Source of the DNA: Bradyrhizobiaceae bacterium
GTDB taxonomy: Bacteria; Pseudomonadota; Alphaproteobacteria; Rhizobiales; Hyphomicrobiaceae
Direction of reading: 5' to 3'
NCBI GenBank assembly: GCA_947475855.1
Contig: CANJPN010000014.1
Coordinates: 1 to 24,488 of the forward strand
DNA: 24,488 bases
Shown here: piece by piece, positions 15,779 to 23,505 of the stretch
Position numbering within the stretch: position 1 is the first letter of the stretch
How the letters are laid out: every line of letters starts with the position of its first letter
Program-made: the position numbers and the translations under genes
The notes under the pieces: generated by a model
What the model was told of the DNA's origin: nothing
Databases searched by the model: none
The model's input: only the letters and a program-made list of their open reading frames with translations

Positions 15779-17101
15779 CTAGTCGCGGAAAGAGCGCGAC
15801 ATGGCATCGGTCAGCGGCTTCATGAAGTAGCTGAAGATCGAGCGGGTGACCGTCTCGATGTAGACCTCGGCGGGCATGCCCGGTACGAGTTTGTGCTTTG
15901 CGCCGATGCGGGCGATTTCTTCCGCCGGGATCTCGATGCGGGCGGTAAAGTAGGACTTGCCCTGCTGGGTCGTAAGTTCTGCCGCCGAAACGGTGGAAAC
16001 CTTGCCGGATAAACGCGGCGTCGTGCGTGCGTCGAACGCGGGAAAGCGAATCATCGCGGCGAGGCCGCTGCGAACTTTGTCGATATCCTGGGGCTGGACC
16101 TGCGCTTCGATCACCAGCCGCTCGCCATCGGGAATGATCTGCATGATCTGCGTGCCGGCCTGGATCACGCCACCCTGGGTGTTCGCGGACAGCGCGTGCA
16201 CGCGGCCTGAATCCGAAGCACGGATTTCTATGCGCTGGAGCTTGTCGGCCAGCGTCTTGCGCTGCTCTTCGCTTTCCGACAACTGCGTCTGGACCTTGCG
16301 CAACTCGTCCACAACGCTCTGCGTGAGATCCTTCTCGCTCTGCGCGATCTTGAGCTCGGCTTCTGCGATCGCCCCCCTGTTGCGCGCGATATCGGCGACG
16401 AGACGGCCGACATCACCCTCCAGCCTCGCTTGCTCGCGCTGAAGTCCACCGAGTCGCTGCTGGTTTGCAAAACCCTTGGCGAATAGTGGTTCGACGTCCT
16501 TCAACTCCTTGTTGGCGAGCTCGAGTTGGCGACGGCGGGATTTCAGTTCGATCTGCTGGCCCGAAAGTTCCGCCTGCACTTGTTCGAGGCGCTGACGCAG
16601 CACCGACTGCTCGCCGAGGTGGCTTGCGCGCCGGGCCGCAAACAACGACTGCTGGGTCGCAAAGACATCCTTGACCTGGATATCCGCCGCGAACGGTTGA
16701 ACCGCTTCGGGCAGGGTGAACTCCGCTTTGCGGTCACGCTCGGCAACAAGCCTGGCCTGCTGGATCATGAAGTCGTTCAAGCGGCTCAATACGATGGCGA
16801 GATTGGCCTGTGCGGTAGTATCCTCGAGCCGCAACAGCACGTCGCCGCGCTTCACCAGATCGCCGTTGCGAACATTGATCCGTGAGACGATCCCGCCGTC
16901 GAGATGCTGGATCGCTTTGTAGTTGCCTTCGACGGTCACCATGCCCGGCGCCAGAACGGCGCCGGCAATCGATACGACCAGCGAGACCAGCACAAGGCCA
17001 CCGAACAAAATGATTGCGGACCGCGTGCCAAGGCGCACCCACGGCGCAGAGGCCTGCCAGTGGCCGGCGGCTCGATCGACAGTCGGTGCTTGCTTGAACA
17101 T
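15779..17101 (-). CDS. HlyD/PrtE-family type I secretion periplasmic adaptor
   Basis: A 440-aa membrane-fusion protein that would link the inner-membrane ABC exporter to an outer-membrane TolC-type channel. A short cytosolic N-terminus precedes one membrane segment at about residues 28-52 (AIILFGGLVLVSLVVSIAGA). The first half of the lipoyl-like domain follows (GNYKAIQHLDGGIVSRINVR, NGDLVKRGDVLLRLED). A long Gln/Glu/Arg/Leu-rich coiled-coil hairpin runs from about 90 to 290. The second half has RIEIRASDSGRVHAL and GTQIMQIIPDGE. The conserved C-terminus GMPAEVYIETVTRSIFSYFMKPL is a hallmark of type I adaptors. The ATG at 17101 has a gagaga purine stretch upstream and begins 12 bp after the ABC gene ends, so the two form an operon. 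Confidence 0.95.
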   Translation of the reverse strand: MFKQAPTVDRAAGHWQASAPWVRLGTRSAIILFGGLVLVSLVVSIAGAVLAPGMVTVEGNYKAIQHLDGGIVSRINVRNGDLVKRGDVLLRLEDTTAQANLAIVLSRLNDFMIQQARLVAERDRKAEFTLPEAVQPFAADIQVKDVFATQQSLFAARRASHLGEQSVLRQRLEQVQAELSGQQIELKSRRRQLELANKELKDVEPLFAKGFANQQRLGGLQREQARLEGDVGRLVADIARNRGAIAEAELKIAQSEKDLTQSVVDELRKVQTQLSESEEQRKTLADKLQRIEIRASDSGRVHALSANTQGGVIQAGTQIMQIIPDGERLVIEAQVQPQDIDKVRSGLAAMIRFPAFDARTTPRLSGKVSTVSAAELTTQQGKSYFTARIEIPAEEIARIGAKHKLVPGMPAEVYIETVTRSIFSYFMKPLTDAMSRSFRD

Positions 17102-17113
17102 CGGCTCTCTCGC

Positions 17114-19450
17114 TCAGCGCACGTGACCGGCGCGGGGGCGCGCAGCGGATTCGAATTGACCCGATGCCGGCCGAGGCGGAGGCGGCGCCGCGCTCGCAAC
17201 TGGTGGCTGGGCGCCCTGCTTGAACAGCTTCATCACCTCCGCCTTCGGCCCGAACGCACGCTGAACGCCGCGATCGACGTAGAGCAGCGTGTCGGCGTTC
17301 CCCATGACCTGAACGCGATGCGAAACGAGTACGACCGACTGGCCGCGCGCCTTCATGCCGATGAGGGCTGCTGCCAGCGCCTCGTCACCGGCGCGGTCGA
17401 GGTTGGCGTTGGGCTCGTCCAGCACGATGAACGCGGGATCGCCATAGAGCGCGCGGGCAAGCCCGATGCGCTGGCGCTGGCCGGCGGAGAGATACGTGCC
17501 GAAAGCGCCGAGCTGAGTGTCATAGCCCTGCGGCAGCGCCAAGATCATATCGTGAGCATGCGCCATACGCGCAGCCTCGATCACCTTGGCGTCTGTCGCA
17601 TCCTCACGGAAGCGGCAGATGTTGTCTCGCACTGTGCCGGAAAACAGCTCGACGTCTTGCGGCAGATAACCGATGTGCTGACCTAACGCTTCGGGGGACC
17701 ATTGATGAAGGTCGGCGCCGTCGATCGAAATCGATCCGGAGACCGGTGGCCAGAGACCAACGAGCGCGCGGGCCAATGTCGACTTCCCGGATGCCGACGG
17801 GCCGATGACGGCGCAGATCTCGCCGGGCCTGATCGAGAAGTTGAGATTGGCGAGAATCAGCTTTCGTGAATCGGGGGCGGCGACGCGCAACTGCTTCACG
17901 GCGATGTCGCCATTGGGCTTGGGCAAGGCCGTGCGCGCGGGCGGCGCGGGTTCGTCTTTCAGAAGCTGAGAGAGCTTGTCAAAAGAATCTCGCGCCTTTG
18001 TGAACGACTTCCATTGTGCGACGGCCTGCTCGACGGGCGCCAGCGCGCGGCCGAAGATGATCGTACCCGCGATGATCGAGCCGGCGCTGATGTCGCCATC
18101 GATGGCGAGTGCAGCACCGACGGCAAGCATGAGCGATTGCAGGAGGAGCCGCATGGATTTGGAGAATGACATGGCGGAACCTATGCGATCGGCGGCATGA
18201 ATCTGCCAGGCGAGCGCTTCGCTCGACAGCTTCTGCCAACGCTTGCGGTAAGGCTCGATCATGCCCATCGCGGCGAGCGCCTCGACGTTGCGTTGCGCGC
18301 TGTCGGCCATCTCGAGGCTGCGCACGGCCGCCTTGTTGGCCTCCCCCAGCGGCTCGCGCGCGGAGCGCTCGGAGTAGATCGTCATGGCGACGATGATGCC
18401 GGCGCCAACGAGAGCAGCGACACCCAGAGCCCAATGCACGAGAAAGATGACGAGCAGGTAGATCGGCGTCCACGGCGCATCGAAGAACGTCATCGGTGCG
18501 GGACCGGACGCGAACTGTCGCACGGTATCGAGATCGCGGAGTGCGGACGTGGAGGCGCCTTGCGTGAACAGGCTGCGGCGGAGCGAGGCGCGGAAAATGC
18601 GATCGCTGAGGCGCTGGTCGATCTCGACGCCAGCGCGGACGACGATGCGCGAGCGAACAAGCTCGAAGAAACCGCACATGCCGTAGAGCAGAACGGTCAT
18701 CAGCGAGAGCGCGACGAGCGTTGGCATGCTGCCAGAGGTCATCACGCGGTCGTAGACCTGCAGCATGAACAACGGCCCGGTCAGCATCAGGATATTGATG
18801 AGGAAGCTCAGGATGCCGATGCCGATGAACGCCTGACGGCTGGCGGCGATCGCGGCGCTGATCTCGTTGCCGCCGATGACGGGCTTGCCGCCTGTCCCGG
18901 CATTCGGGGCCTGTGGCGGCGGAAGCACGATCGGCGCGGGCTTTACCTCGCCGGCTGGAGGCGGCGGTGGCGCTTCTGCCTCCGGTGCGGCGGCAGCCGT
19001 TGCAGCTTCGAACTCGGAATTGACGCCTGGCTCGACCGGGGAAGTCTCGCTGCCGCGCAATGCAGCGAAAGCGTCGAGCCGGTCGACGACATGCTCGGGC
19101 AGATGCCGCAGATGCTGGGCCTGAGAGGTGGTCACGGGCAGTTGCGCTGGCGCCGTTTGCACCTGCGCTGCCGGGGCGATCACTCTCGTTGAGGCTTGAT
19201 CCGGAGATTGAGCCGGTGACTGGATCGGCGAATCGAGTGAACCTGATGCCGGGTTCGCCGTGGCGGGGGTCAAAGTTCGGGCAGGGCGGCGGCTGCTCGA
19301 AAGAGCGCGCTGCATACGCGTGGTCGGGATCGGCTCAACCAAGAGGCGATCGCGCAGCGCGTTGGCGCCTGCCTTCGATGGCGTGCTGGTGTCGGCTGGT
19401 GCCTGGACTGGAATTGGGAGACGCGACACAAGCACTCTTTCAGAACGCAC
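17114..19450 (-). CDS. Type I secretion ABC transporter (PrtD type) with long N-terminal extension
   Basis: A 778-aa inner-membrane exporter ATPase that would drive unfolded substrates out in one step. The core from about residue 195 is PrtD-like: first helix FIGIGILSFLINILMLTGPL, then LQVYDRVMTSGSMPTLVALS, a six-helix permease, and a nucleotide-binding domain with Walker A GPSASGKST (Lys556), signature LSAGQRQRIGLARAL, Walker B VLDEPNANLD and switch His in LVSHR. The first 190 residues are an added Pro/Ala/Ser/Thr-rich, probably disordered extension with a short helical stretch (EHVVDRLDAFAALRGSE); PrtD proteins I know are about 570-600 aa. The start is uncertain: 19450 is GTG without a clear Shine-Dalgarno, and other in-frame starts follow, such as GTGs at 19435 and 19429 and ATG at codon 46. 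A Pro-rich C-terminal tail is also present. Confidence 0.92.
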   Translation of the reverse strand: MRSERVLVSRLPIPVQAPADTSTPSKAGANALRDRLLVEPIPTTRMQRALSSSRRPARTLTPATANPASGSLDSPIQSPAQSPDQASTRVIAPAAQVQTAPAQLPVTTSQAQHLRHLPEHVVDRLDAFAALRGSETSPVEPGVNSEFEAATAAAAPEAEAPPPPPAGEVKPAPIVLPPPQAPNAGTGGKPVIGGNEISAAIAASRQAFIGIGILSFLINILMLTGPLFMLQVYDRVMTSGSMPTLVALSLMTVLLYGMCGFFELVRSRIVVRAGVEIDQRLSDRIFRASLRRSLFTQGASTSALRDLDTVRQFASGPAPMTFFDAPWTPIYLLVIFLVHWALGVAALVGAGIIVAMTIYSERSAREPLGEANKAAVRSLEMADSAQRNVEALAAMGMIEPYRKRWQKLSSEALAWQIHAADRIGSAMSFSKSMRLLLQSLMLAVGAALAIDGDISAGSIIAGTIIFGRALAPVEQAVAQWKSFTKARDSFDKLSQLLKDEPAPPARTALPKPNGDIAVKQLRVAAPDSRKLILANLNFSIRPGEICAVIGPSASGKSTLARALVGLWPPVSGSISIDGADLHQWSPEALGQHIGYLPQDVELFSGTVRDNICRFREDATDAKVIEAARMAHAHDMILALPQGYDTQLGAFGTYLSAGQRQRIGLARALYGDPAFIVLDEPNANLDRAGDEALAAALIGMKARGQSVVLVSHRVQVMGNADTLLYVDRGVQRAFGPKAEVMKLFKQGAQPPVASAAPPPPRPASGQFESAARPRAGHVR

Positions 19451-19672
19451 GACCGGACTAGAACAGGGCCGCGAGCTGTCCGTCTGGACACCCCACGTTG
19501 TTCCGGCTGATAGTTATGTCGCGTGACGGTGAGAATTCGCTTAATGTCCAGAGCGATTTACCAAAGGTCACCGCGGCGATGTGATCAAATTCCGGCGCGC
19601 GTTATCGAATTGTTAGCCATTCTAATGCGAATTAGGTTCAGTTCCACGTTGCGTGTGTCCCGGAGTCTCATG
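19451..19672. other. Divergent intergenic region upstream of the type I secretion operon
   Basis: These 222 bp must promote the secretion operon (minus) and the small secreted-protein gene (plus). Two dyads are visible: tgtcc-gtct-ggaca (19477-19490), close to the assumed ABC start, and ctaat-gcga-attag (19622-19635) in an AT-rich stretch. The second lies where a plus-strand promoter would be expected. No gene is supported here; the frame open from 19523 lacks a ribosome site and precedes the true signal peptide. Confidence 0.45.
19477..19490. promoter_or_regulatory. Candidate operator, TGTCC-N4-GGACA dyad
   Basis: The two 5-bp arms are perfect inverted copies around gtct. The site lies 27 bp before the assumed GTG start of the secretion ABC gene, so it could overlap its promoter or leader. 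A dyad of this size arises often by chance in GC-rich DNA, and no cognate regulator is known, so this is weak. Confidence 0.22.
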
Positions 19673-20119
19673 ATGCTATCCAGATTCATCGCGGCATTCG
19701 CCGCCATGTCAGCGGTCCTTGCGATCTCGACCGCCGCCCCCGTATCCGCAGACGGTATGCCCACGACCGCTTCGCGCCCTGTCGCGAAGGCCGTGAAGTA
19801 CCATCCCCGCCATCACGTCGCTTATACCTACGTCCGTGGCAGCTGGCCCGGCGGGCCGGACCCGTACGCGTACAGCTATCAGCGGGTCGGCTATTACCCC
19901 TCATACAATTCGGACCAGTGGGTGCCGCGCAAACAGATGCTCGGCCGCAGCAAATATCCGCTGAGGATTCCGGAGTATTACTCGTCTTGGGGCTATCCGC
20001 TTGGGTGCAAGCTGCATGGCCGCCGGAACTGTGGCGTTCCCTTCACTTCGCCGGCTGGCGATCCGCGCCACTACTACCGGCGCGACGTGCAGCTCGATAA
20101 CGGCGCGCACCATCAGTAA
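19673..20119 (+). CDS. Small secreted Tyr-rich protein of unknown function
   Basis: A 148-aa exported protein. ATG 19673 is chosen because ggag (19662-19665) is 7 bp upstream; ATG 19670 directly before it is possible with 4-bp spacing. A Sec signal peptide MLSRFIAAFAAMSAVLAIS ends near APVSA-DG. The mature part is basic and rich in Tyr, Pro, Gly and Arg, with runs such as YAYSYQRVGYYPSYNSDQW. It has two Cys (LGCKLHGRRNCG) that could form a disulfide. Similar Tyr/Gly-rich small envelope proteins are frequent in alphaproteobacteria and lack assigned functions. It is divergent from the type I secretion operon, but its Sec signal argues against export by that system. Confidence 0.7.
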   Translation: MLSRFIAAFAAMSAVLAISTAAPVSADGMPTTASRPVAKAVKYHPRHHVAYTYVRGSWPGGPDPYAYSYQRVGYYPSYNSDQWVPRKQMLGRSKYPLRIPEYYSSWGYPLGCKLHGRRNCGVPFTSPAGDPRHYYRRDVQLDNGAHHQ

Positions 20120-20492
20120 ATTGCACGACGGAACCGCCGGCCGGGTTCATCCCCGGTCGCTGCGGCGCGCCCCCGAAACCACCCAGGCTGTCGAACCGAA
20201 CGCGCCGCGAAGTTGAACCATCCGGATCAACTGAGTGCGAAAACTTTGCTGCACTGCAAAATAAGCCTGAGGCTACGATATTTGAACGGGATATTAAGCC
20301 CGTTCGACAATTGGCTGATCTCTTAGGGGCTGGAATGATACGCCGTTCATGGCATATTCAGGGGGCGAGCGAGACTATACGTCCAGGCATTGTCTGAATG
20401 CTGGCGGTCCGACTAAGGCTCGCATGGTCCCGAAAGAGCGTCCCACACATGCAGCACCTTCGTGTGCTTCGGATTATTGGAGGAACTTCAGA
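20120..20492. other. Intergenic region between two small secreted-protein genes
   Basis: These 373 bp hold no gene I can support; the frame open from 20349 lacks a ribosome site and only becomes protein-like at ATG 20493. Three dyads are present: gcggcgcg/cgcgccgc (20162-20169 and 20201-20208), agttga/tcaact (20211-20216 and 20227-20232) and gaacggg/cccgttc (20284-20290 and 20299-20305). The third is the most compact, with an 8-base loop, and may be an operator or leader hairpin. None is followed by a T-run. The promoter of the downstream Cys-rich gene is expected here. Confidence 0.45.
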
Positions 20493-20810
20493 ATGAAGAA
20501 GTTTATGTCAGTCGCTCTGGCGGCCATCGTAGTCGCCGGCGCCTTCGCCAGCAGCACCCAGGAAGCAGAAGCGCGGCGTGGCCGTGGTTTCGGCTTGGGC
20601 GTCGCGGCTGGTGTAATCGGCCTCGGCGTTCTCGGCGCAGCCGCGGCTGCCAATGCCGGTCCGCGCTACTATGGCTACGGCGGTGGTGGCTGCTATGCTG
20701 GCCCGCGCGAGTGCTACCGCACCCAGGGAAGCTGCTGGTACAATCGCTTTGGTGAGTATGTCTGCCGCGGTGGCCAGATGGTCTGCAACCGTCGCACCAT
20801 CTGCCCGTAG
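20493..20810 (+). CDS. Small secreted Gly-rich protein with six cysteines
   Basis: A 105-aa exported protein. ATG 20493 follows ggagg (20479-20483) with 9-bp spacing and starts a Sec signal peptide (MKKFMSVALAAIVVAGAFAS) ending near AEARRGRG. A Gly/Ala-rich hydrophobic stretch (GLGVAAGVIGLGVLGAAAAA, about residues 35-54) could insert in a membrane or form a glycine-zipper-like helix. The C-terminal 45 residues hold six Cys, in GGCYAG, RECYR, GSCWYN, EYVCRGG, MVCNRR and the final TICP, enough for three disulfides after export. I do not recognise the family. It is a single-gene unit with its own strong terminator. Confidence 0.8.
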   Translation: MKKFMSVALAAIVVAGAFASSTQEAEARRGRGFGLGVAAGVIGLGVLGAAAAANAGPRYYGYGGGGCYAGPRECYRTQGSCWYNRFGEYVCRGGQMVCNRRTICP

Positions 20811-20852
20811 TTCTCGGACAACGGCCGGATCTAGCGGCCCGAAGAATTCAGA

Positions 20853-20885
20853 GGCGCGGCTCCCTAGGGGGCCGCGTCTTTTTTT
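20853..20885 (+). terminator. Strong intrinsic terminator
   Basis: cgcggctccc (20855 onward) pairs with ggggg-ccgcg (to about 20876) in a stem of roughly ten base pairs with one G-U, followed by a T7 run at 20879-20885. It lies 43 bp after the Cys-rich secreted-protein gene and 13 bp before the end of rlmB on the other strand. The T-run orientation shows it serves the plus-strand gene. Confidence 0.85.
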
Positions 20886-20897
20886 CTTCGTGAGAGT

Positions 20898-21725
20898 TCA
20901 CGCCTTGACGCGGCGTCTGGCCATCGCGCCCATGTGAAGGGCAACCGCGGCGGCGTTGGAAACATTGAGACTGCCGATGGGGCCATCGCCTCCGATCCGG
21001 CAAAGCTGATCGCAGCTCTCGCCGGTGAGCTGACGCAGGCCCTTACCCTCTGCTCCCAACACGAGAGCTGCGGCGCGGCCCGTCATCGAGGGGGCAAGAA
21101 CCACATCTTCCAAGAGCATCTCGGAAGCCCCATCGAGTCCAATCACAACAACGCCGGCATCCTTGAGGTCGGCGATGCCCCGCGCGAGGTTCGTGACGAG
21201 GGCCACGGGCACCAGTTCCAGCGCACCGGACGCGGCCTTGGCGAGCGCGCCCCCCAGCGGCGGGCTGTGGCGGCGCGTCATGACGATGCCGGCCGAGCCG
21301 AACACGGCGGCAGACCGCAGGATGGCGCCGACGTTGTGGGGGTCCGTGACCTGATCCAGCACAACCAGGGGGCCGCGCGCCGGGATCGCCTCGGACAGCG
21401 TCTCCAGGTCGAAATCGGGCAGCGGACGCACCTCGATCAAGACGCCCTGGTGCACCGTATCGGGGCCGAGCATACGGTCGAGGTCCCGGGGCTGCACCGG
21501 CTCGTGAACCAGACGCTTTTCCGCGATGCCCTTGGCGAGCCGGTGTGCTGCATTGTCGGTCGCCCACATCCGCACGATCTGCCGCGCGGGATTGCCGAGT
21601 ACAGCCTCCACCGCGTGCATGCCCCAGATCTGGACGGCCTCTTCGGCCGCGTCGGCCTTGTCCCGGCGCCCGTCTCTGCCAAAGTCCTTGGGCTTGTCCC
21701 GGCTCCAGTCCCGCTTATGCTTCAC
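20898..21725 (-). CDS. rlmB: TrmH/SpoU-family rRNA 2'-O-methyltransferase (RlmB type)
   Basis: A 275-aa SPOUT methyltransferase expected to methylate the 2'-O of G2251 in 23S rRNA. After a basic, charged N-terminal tail comes the substrate-binding domain opening IWGMHAVEAVLGNPARQIVRMW, then the knotted SpoU domain with all three motifs: VLDQVTDPHNVGAILRSAA, VLGAEGKGLRQL and PIGSLNVSNAAAVALHM. The arginine in motif 1 and the serine/asparagine in motif 3 are present. A longer frame opens with GTG at 21821, but GTG 21725 has ggagag 6 bp upstream, begins a KHKRDWSRD start usual for alphaproteobacterial RlmB, and leaves room for the promoter of the divergent operon, so I prefer it. Other TrmH members are less likely given the GMHAVEAVL N-domain. 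Confidence 0.9.
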   Translation of the reverse strand: MKHKRDWSRDKPKDFGRDGRRDKADAAEEAVQIWGMHAVEAVLGNPARQIVRMWATDNAAHRLAKGIAEKRLVHEPVQPRDLDRMLGPDTVHQGVLIEVRPLPDFDLETLSEAIPARGPLVVLDQVTDPHNVGAILRSAAVFGSAGIVMTRRHSPPLGGALAKAASGALELVPVALVTNLARGIADLKDAGVVVIGLDGASEMLLEDVVLAPSMTGRAAALVLGAEGKGLRQLTGESCDQLCRIGGDGPIGSLNVSNAAAVALHMGAMARRRVKA

Positions 21726-21840
21726 GGCATCTCTCCATCCAACCGCGCCCTTGTGCCCCGTGCAGCGGACTGGTGCAACTGCCAGGCGGCGGGTTAGTTT
21801 CCTCACCAGTGAATTCAACACTCGCGAAAGCTCGGAAAAG

Positions 21841-22698
21841 ATGCCCTACGTCACAGCAGCCGATGGCACGAAGCTCTATTATGAAGAGGCCGGCCAGGGC
21901 ACGCCTGTCGTGTTCGTCCATGAGTATGCCGGGGACTATCGCACCTGGGAGCCGCAAGTCAGGCATTTCTCGCGCCAGCACCGCTGCATCACTTTCAGTG
22001 CGCGCGGATATCCGCCGTCCGACATCCCGCAGGACGGGCGGAGCTACAGCCAGGACAACGCGCGGCTCGATGTGATAGCCGTGATGGACGGACTCGGCGT
22101 GAAGAAGGCGCATATCGTCGGCCACTCGATGGGCGCCTACACCACGCTGCACGTCGGCATCCGCCACCCAGAGCGGTGCATCTCGCTGACGACGGCGGGT
22201 TGCGGGTGGGGTTCGAACCCGGCTGAGCGGGAAGCCTCGAAGTCGATGGTGCAGGACATCGCGCGAATGTTCCGCGAGGATGGGATCGAGGTGGCAGCAG
22301 CGAAGTACGCCGACTTTCCGATGCGGCAAGCGCACAAGAACAAAGATCCGCGCGGATGGGCCGAGTTTGCGAAAATGCTCGGCGAGCATTCGGGCTTGGG
22401 CAGCGCGCTGACGATGCTGCACGTCCAGCTCGAGCGTCCGACGCTATGGGAGCTCGAGGCCGACCTCAAAAAGCTGCAGATACCGCTGTTGATCATCGTG
22501 GGCGACGAGGACGAGTCCTGCCTCGACGGATCTCTGCTGATGAAGCGGCGGGCGCCGCAGGCGGCTTTGTGCGTGATCCCGCGGGCCGGTCACACGATCA
22601 CCAGCGAGGAGCCAGCCGTGGTGAACGACGCGCTTGCCGAATTGTTTTCCGCGGCGGAAGCGGGACGCTGGATGTCGCACAAGCCGGCGCAGGGCTGA
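21841..22698 (+). CDS. Alpha/beta hydrolase
   Basis: A 285-aa cytosolic serine hydrolase of the classic 3-oxoadipate enol-lactonase/haloperoxidase-like type. The opening PYVTAADGTKLYYEEAGQGTPVVFVHEYAG carries the oxyanion HEYAG loop. The nucleophile is Ser96 in GHSMGA, the probable acid Asp224 in VGDEDESC and the base His251 in PRAGHTITSEEP. Its substrate is unknown; with a crotonase and an acyl-CoA ligase immediately downstream, an ester or thioester in the same pathway is a reasonable inference. The ATG follows ggaaaag directly. It starts 115 bp from divergent rlmB and ends 3 bp before the next gene, so it heads the operon. Confidence 0.9.
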   Translation: MPYVTAADGTKLYYEEAGQGTPVVFVHEYAGDYRTWEPQVRHFSRQHRCITFSARGYPPSDIPQDGRSYSQDNARLDVIAVMDGLGVKKAHIVGHSMGAYTTLHVGIRHPERCISLTTAGCGWGSNPAEREASKSMVQDIARMFREDGIEVAAAKYADFPMRQAHKNKDPRGWAEFAKMLGEHSGLGSALTMLHVQLERPTLWELEADLKKLQIPLLIIVGDEDESCLDGSLLMKRRAPQAALCVIPRAGHTITSEEPAVVNDALAELFSAAEAGRWMSHKPAQG

Positions 22699-22701
22699 GA
22701 A

Positions 22702-23502
22702 ATGAGCGACACAGCCAACAGCGCGGGCGAAGTTCTCGTCAGCATCGACGGAGCCGTCGCGACCGTCACGCTTTCCAATCCGGCGCGGCGCAACGCGATC
22801 TCGGTCGGCATGTGGGAGGCACTCGCGCGGTTCGCTCACGAAACGCACGCGCAGTCCGACATCCGGGTTGCAATCATTCGCGGGGCAGGGCGGCAGGCCT
22901 TCAGCGGCGGCGCCGACATCTCCGGTTTCGCGCAAGCGCGATCGGGAAGCGCCAACGCGCGCGCCTACGACGATCTCGTCGAGAACGCGTGCCTCGCCAT
23001 CGAAGCGATGCGATGTCCTTCGATCGCGCTGATCCACGGGCCATGCGTCGGAGCGGGAGCGTCGGTTGCTTCGAGCTGCGACATGCGGCTCGCGTCGGCG
23101 GGCAGCTTCTTCGCGGTGCCGGCGGCACGGCTTGGACTTGGCTACGATCCGCGCGGGATCAAACGGCTGTTACGAGTCATGGGCCAGGCCGCCGCGGGCG
23201 AGATCTTGTTCACAGCCGATCGCTTCACGGCGGAGCGCGCCGCGCAGATGGGGGCGGTGACGGCCGTTGCGTCGCCCGACGATATCGAGACGAAGGCGCG
23301 CGAGATCGCCGCACGGATCGCTTCCAACGCGCCGATCACGGTGGCGGCTGCGAAGGCTGCACTGCGTGGACATGCGACGGGCAATGCGGCAACCCTTGAA
23401 GCGGCGATGAAACTCTACGCCAGCGCCGATGCCAGCGCCGACTACACGGAAGGCAGAAACGCGTTTCTCGAGAAACGCACGCCGCAGTTCAAGGGGCGTT
23501 AG
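22702..23502 (+). CDS. Crotonase-fold (enoyl-CoA hydratase/isomerase family) protein lacking the hydratase glutamates
   Basis: A 266-aa CoA-thioester-binding protein. Crotonase markers are VTLSNPARRNAIS (residues 22-34), the oxyanion loop AFSGGADISGF (66-76), the second oxyanion/CoA segment IHGPCVGAGASVASSCDMRLAS and RLGLGYDPRG. In true hydratases the second segment reads GGGxEL and is followed by a second Glu about 20 residues on. Here those positions are Ser121 and Ala141, so ordinary hydration of 2-enoyl-CoA is unlikely. Other family chemistries (isomerisation, decarboxylation, thioester hydrolysis, C-C cleavage) that rely mainly on the oxyanion hole remain possible. It sits 3 bp after the hydrolase gene and 3 bp before the ligase gene. 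Confidence 0.9.
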   Translation: MSDTANSAGEVLVSIDGAVATVTLSNPARRNAISVGMWEALARFAHETHAQSDIRVAIIRGAGRQAFSGGADISGFAQARSGSANARAYDDLVENACLAIEAMRCPSIALIHGPCVGAGASVASSCDMRLASAGSFFAVPAARLGLGYDPRGIKRLLRVMGQAAAGEILFTADRFTAERAAQMGAVTAVASPDDIETKAREIAARIASNAPITVAAAKAALRGHATGNAATLEAAMKLYASADASADYTEGRNAFLEKRTPQFKGR

Positions 23503-23505
23503 GAC

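Noticed and set aside
18197..19192. 331-aa plus-strand frame over the secretion ABC transporter
   Set aside because: It lies opposite the permease domain and is rich in Arg/Glu/Ala/His without motifs; shadow of the ABC gene.
20162..20208. Inverted repeat gcggcgcg/cgcgccgc as a terminator for the Tyr-rich secreted-protein gene
   Set aside because: The loop is about 31 bases and no T-run follows; in DNA this GC-rich an 8-bp match of this composition is likely by chance.
19673..20810. The two small secreted proteins as substrates of the adjacent type I secretion system
   Set aside because: Both carry Sec-type signal peptides and neither has glycine-aspartate RTX repeats or a C-terminal type I signal.
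22356..23399. 347-aa plus-strand frame spanning the hydrolase and crotonase genes
   Set aside because: It is out of frame with two clear enzymes and consists of Arg/Gly-rich shadow sequence.
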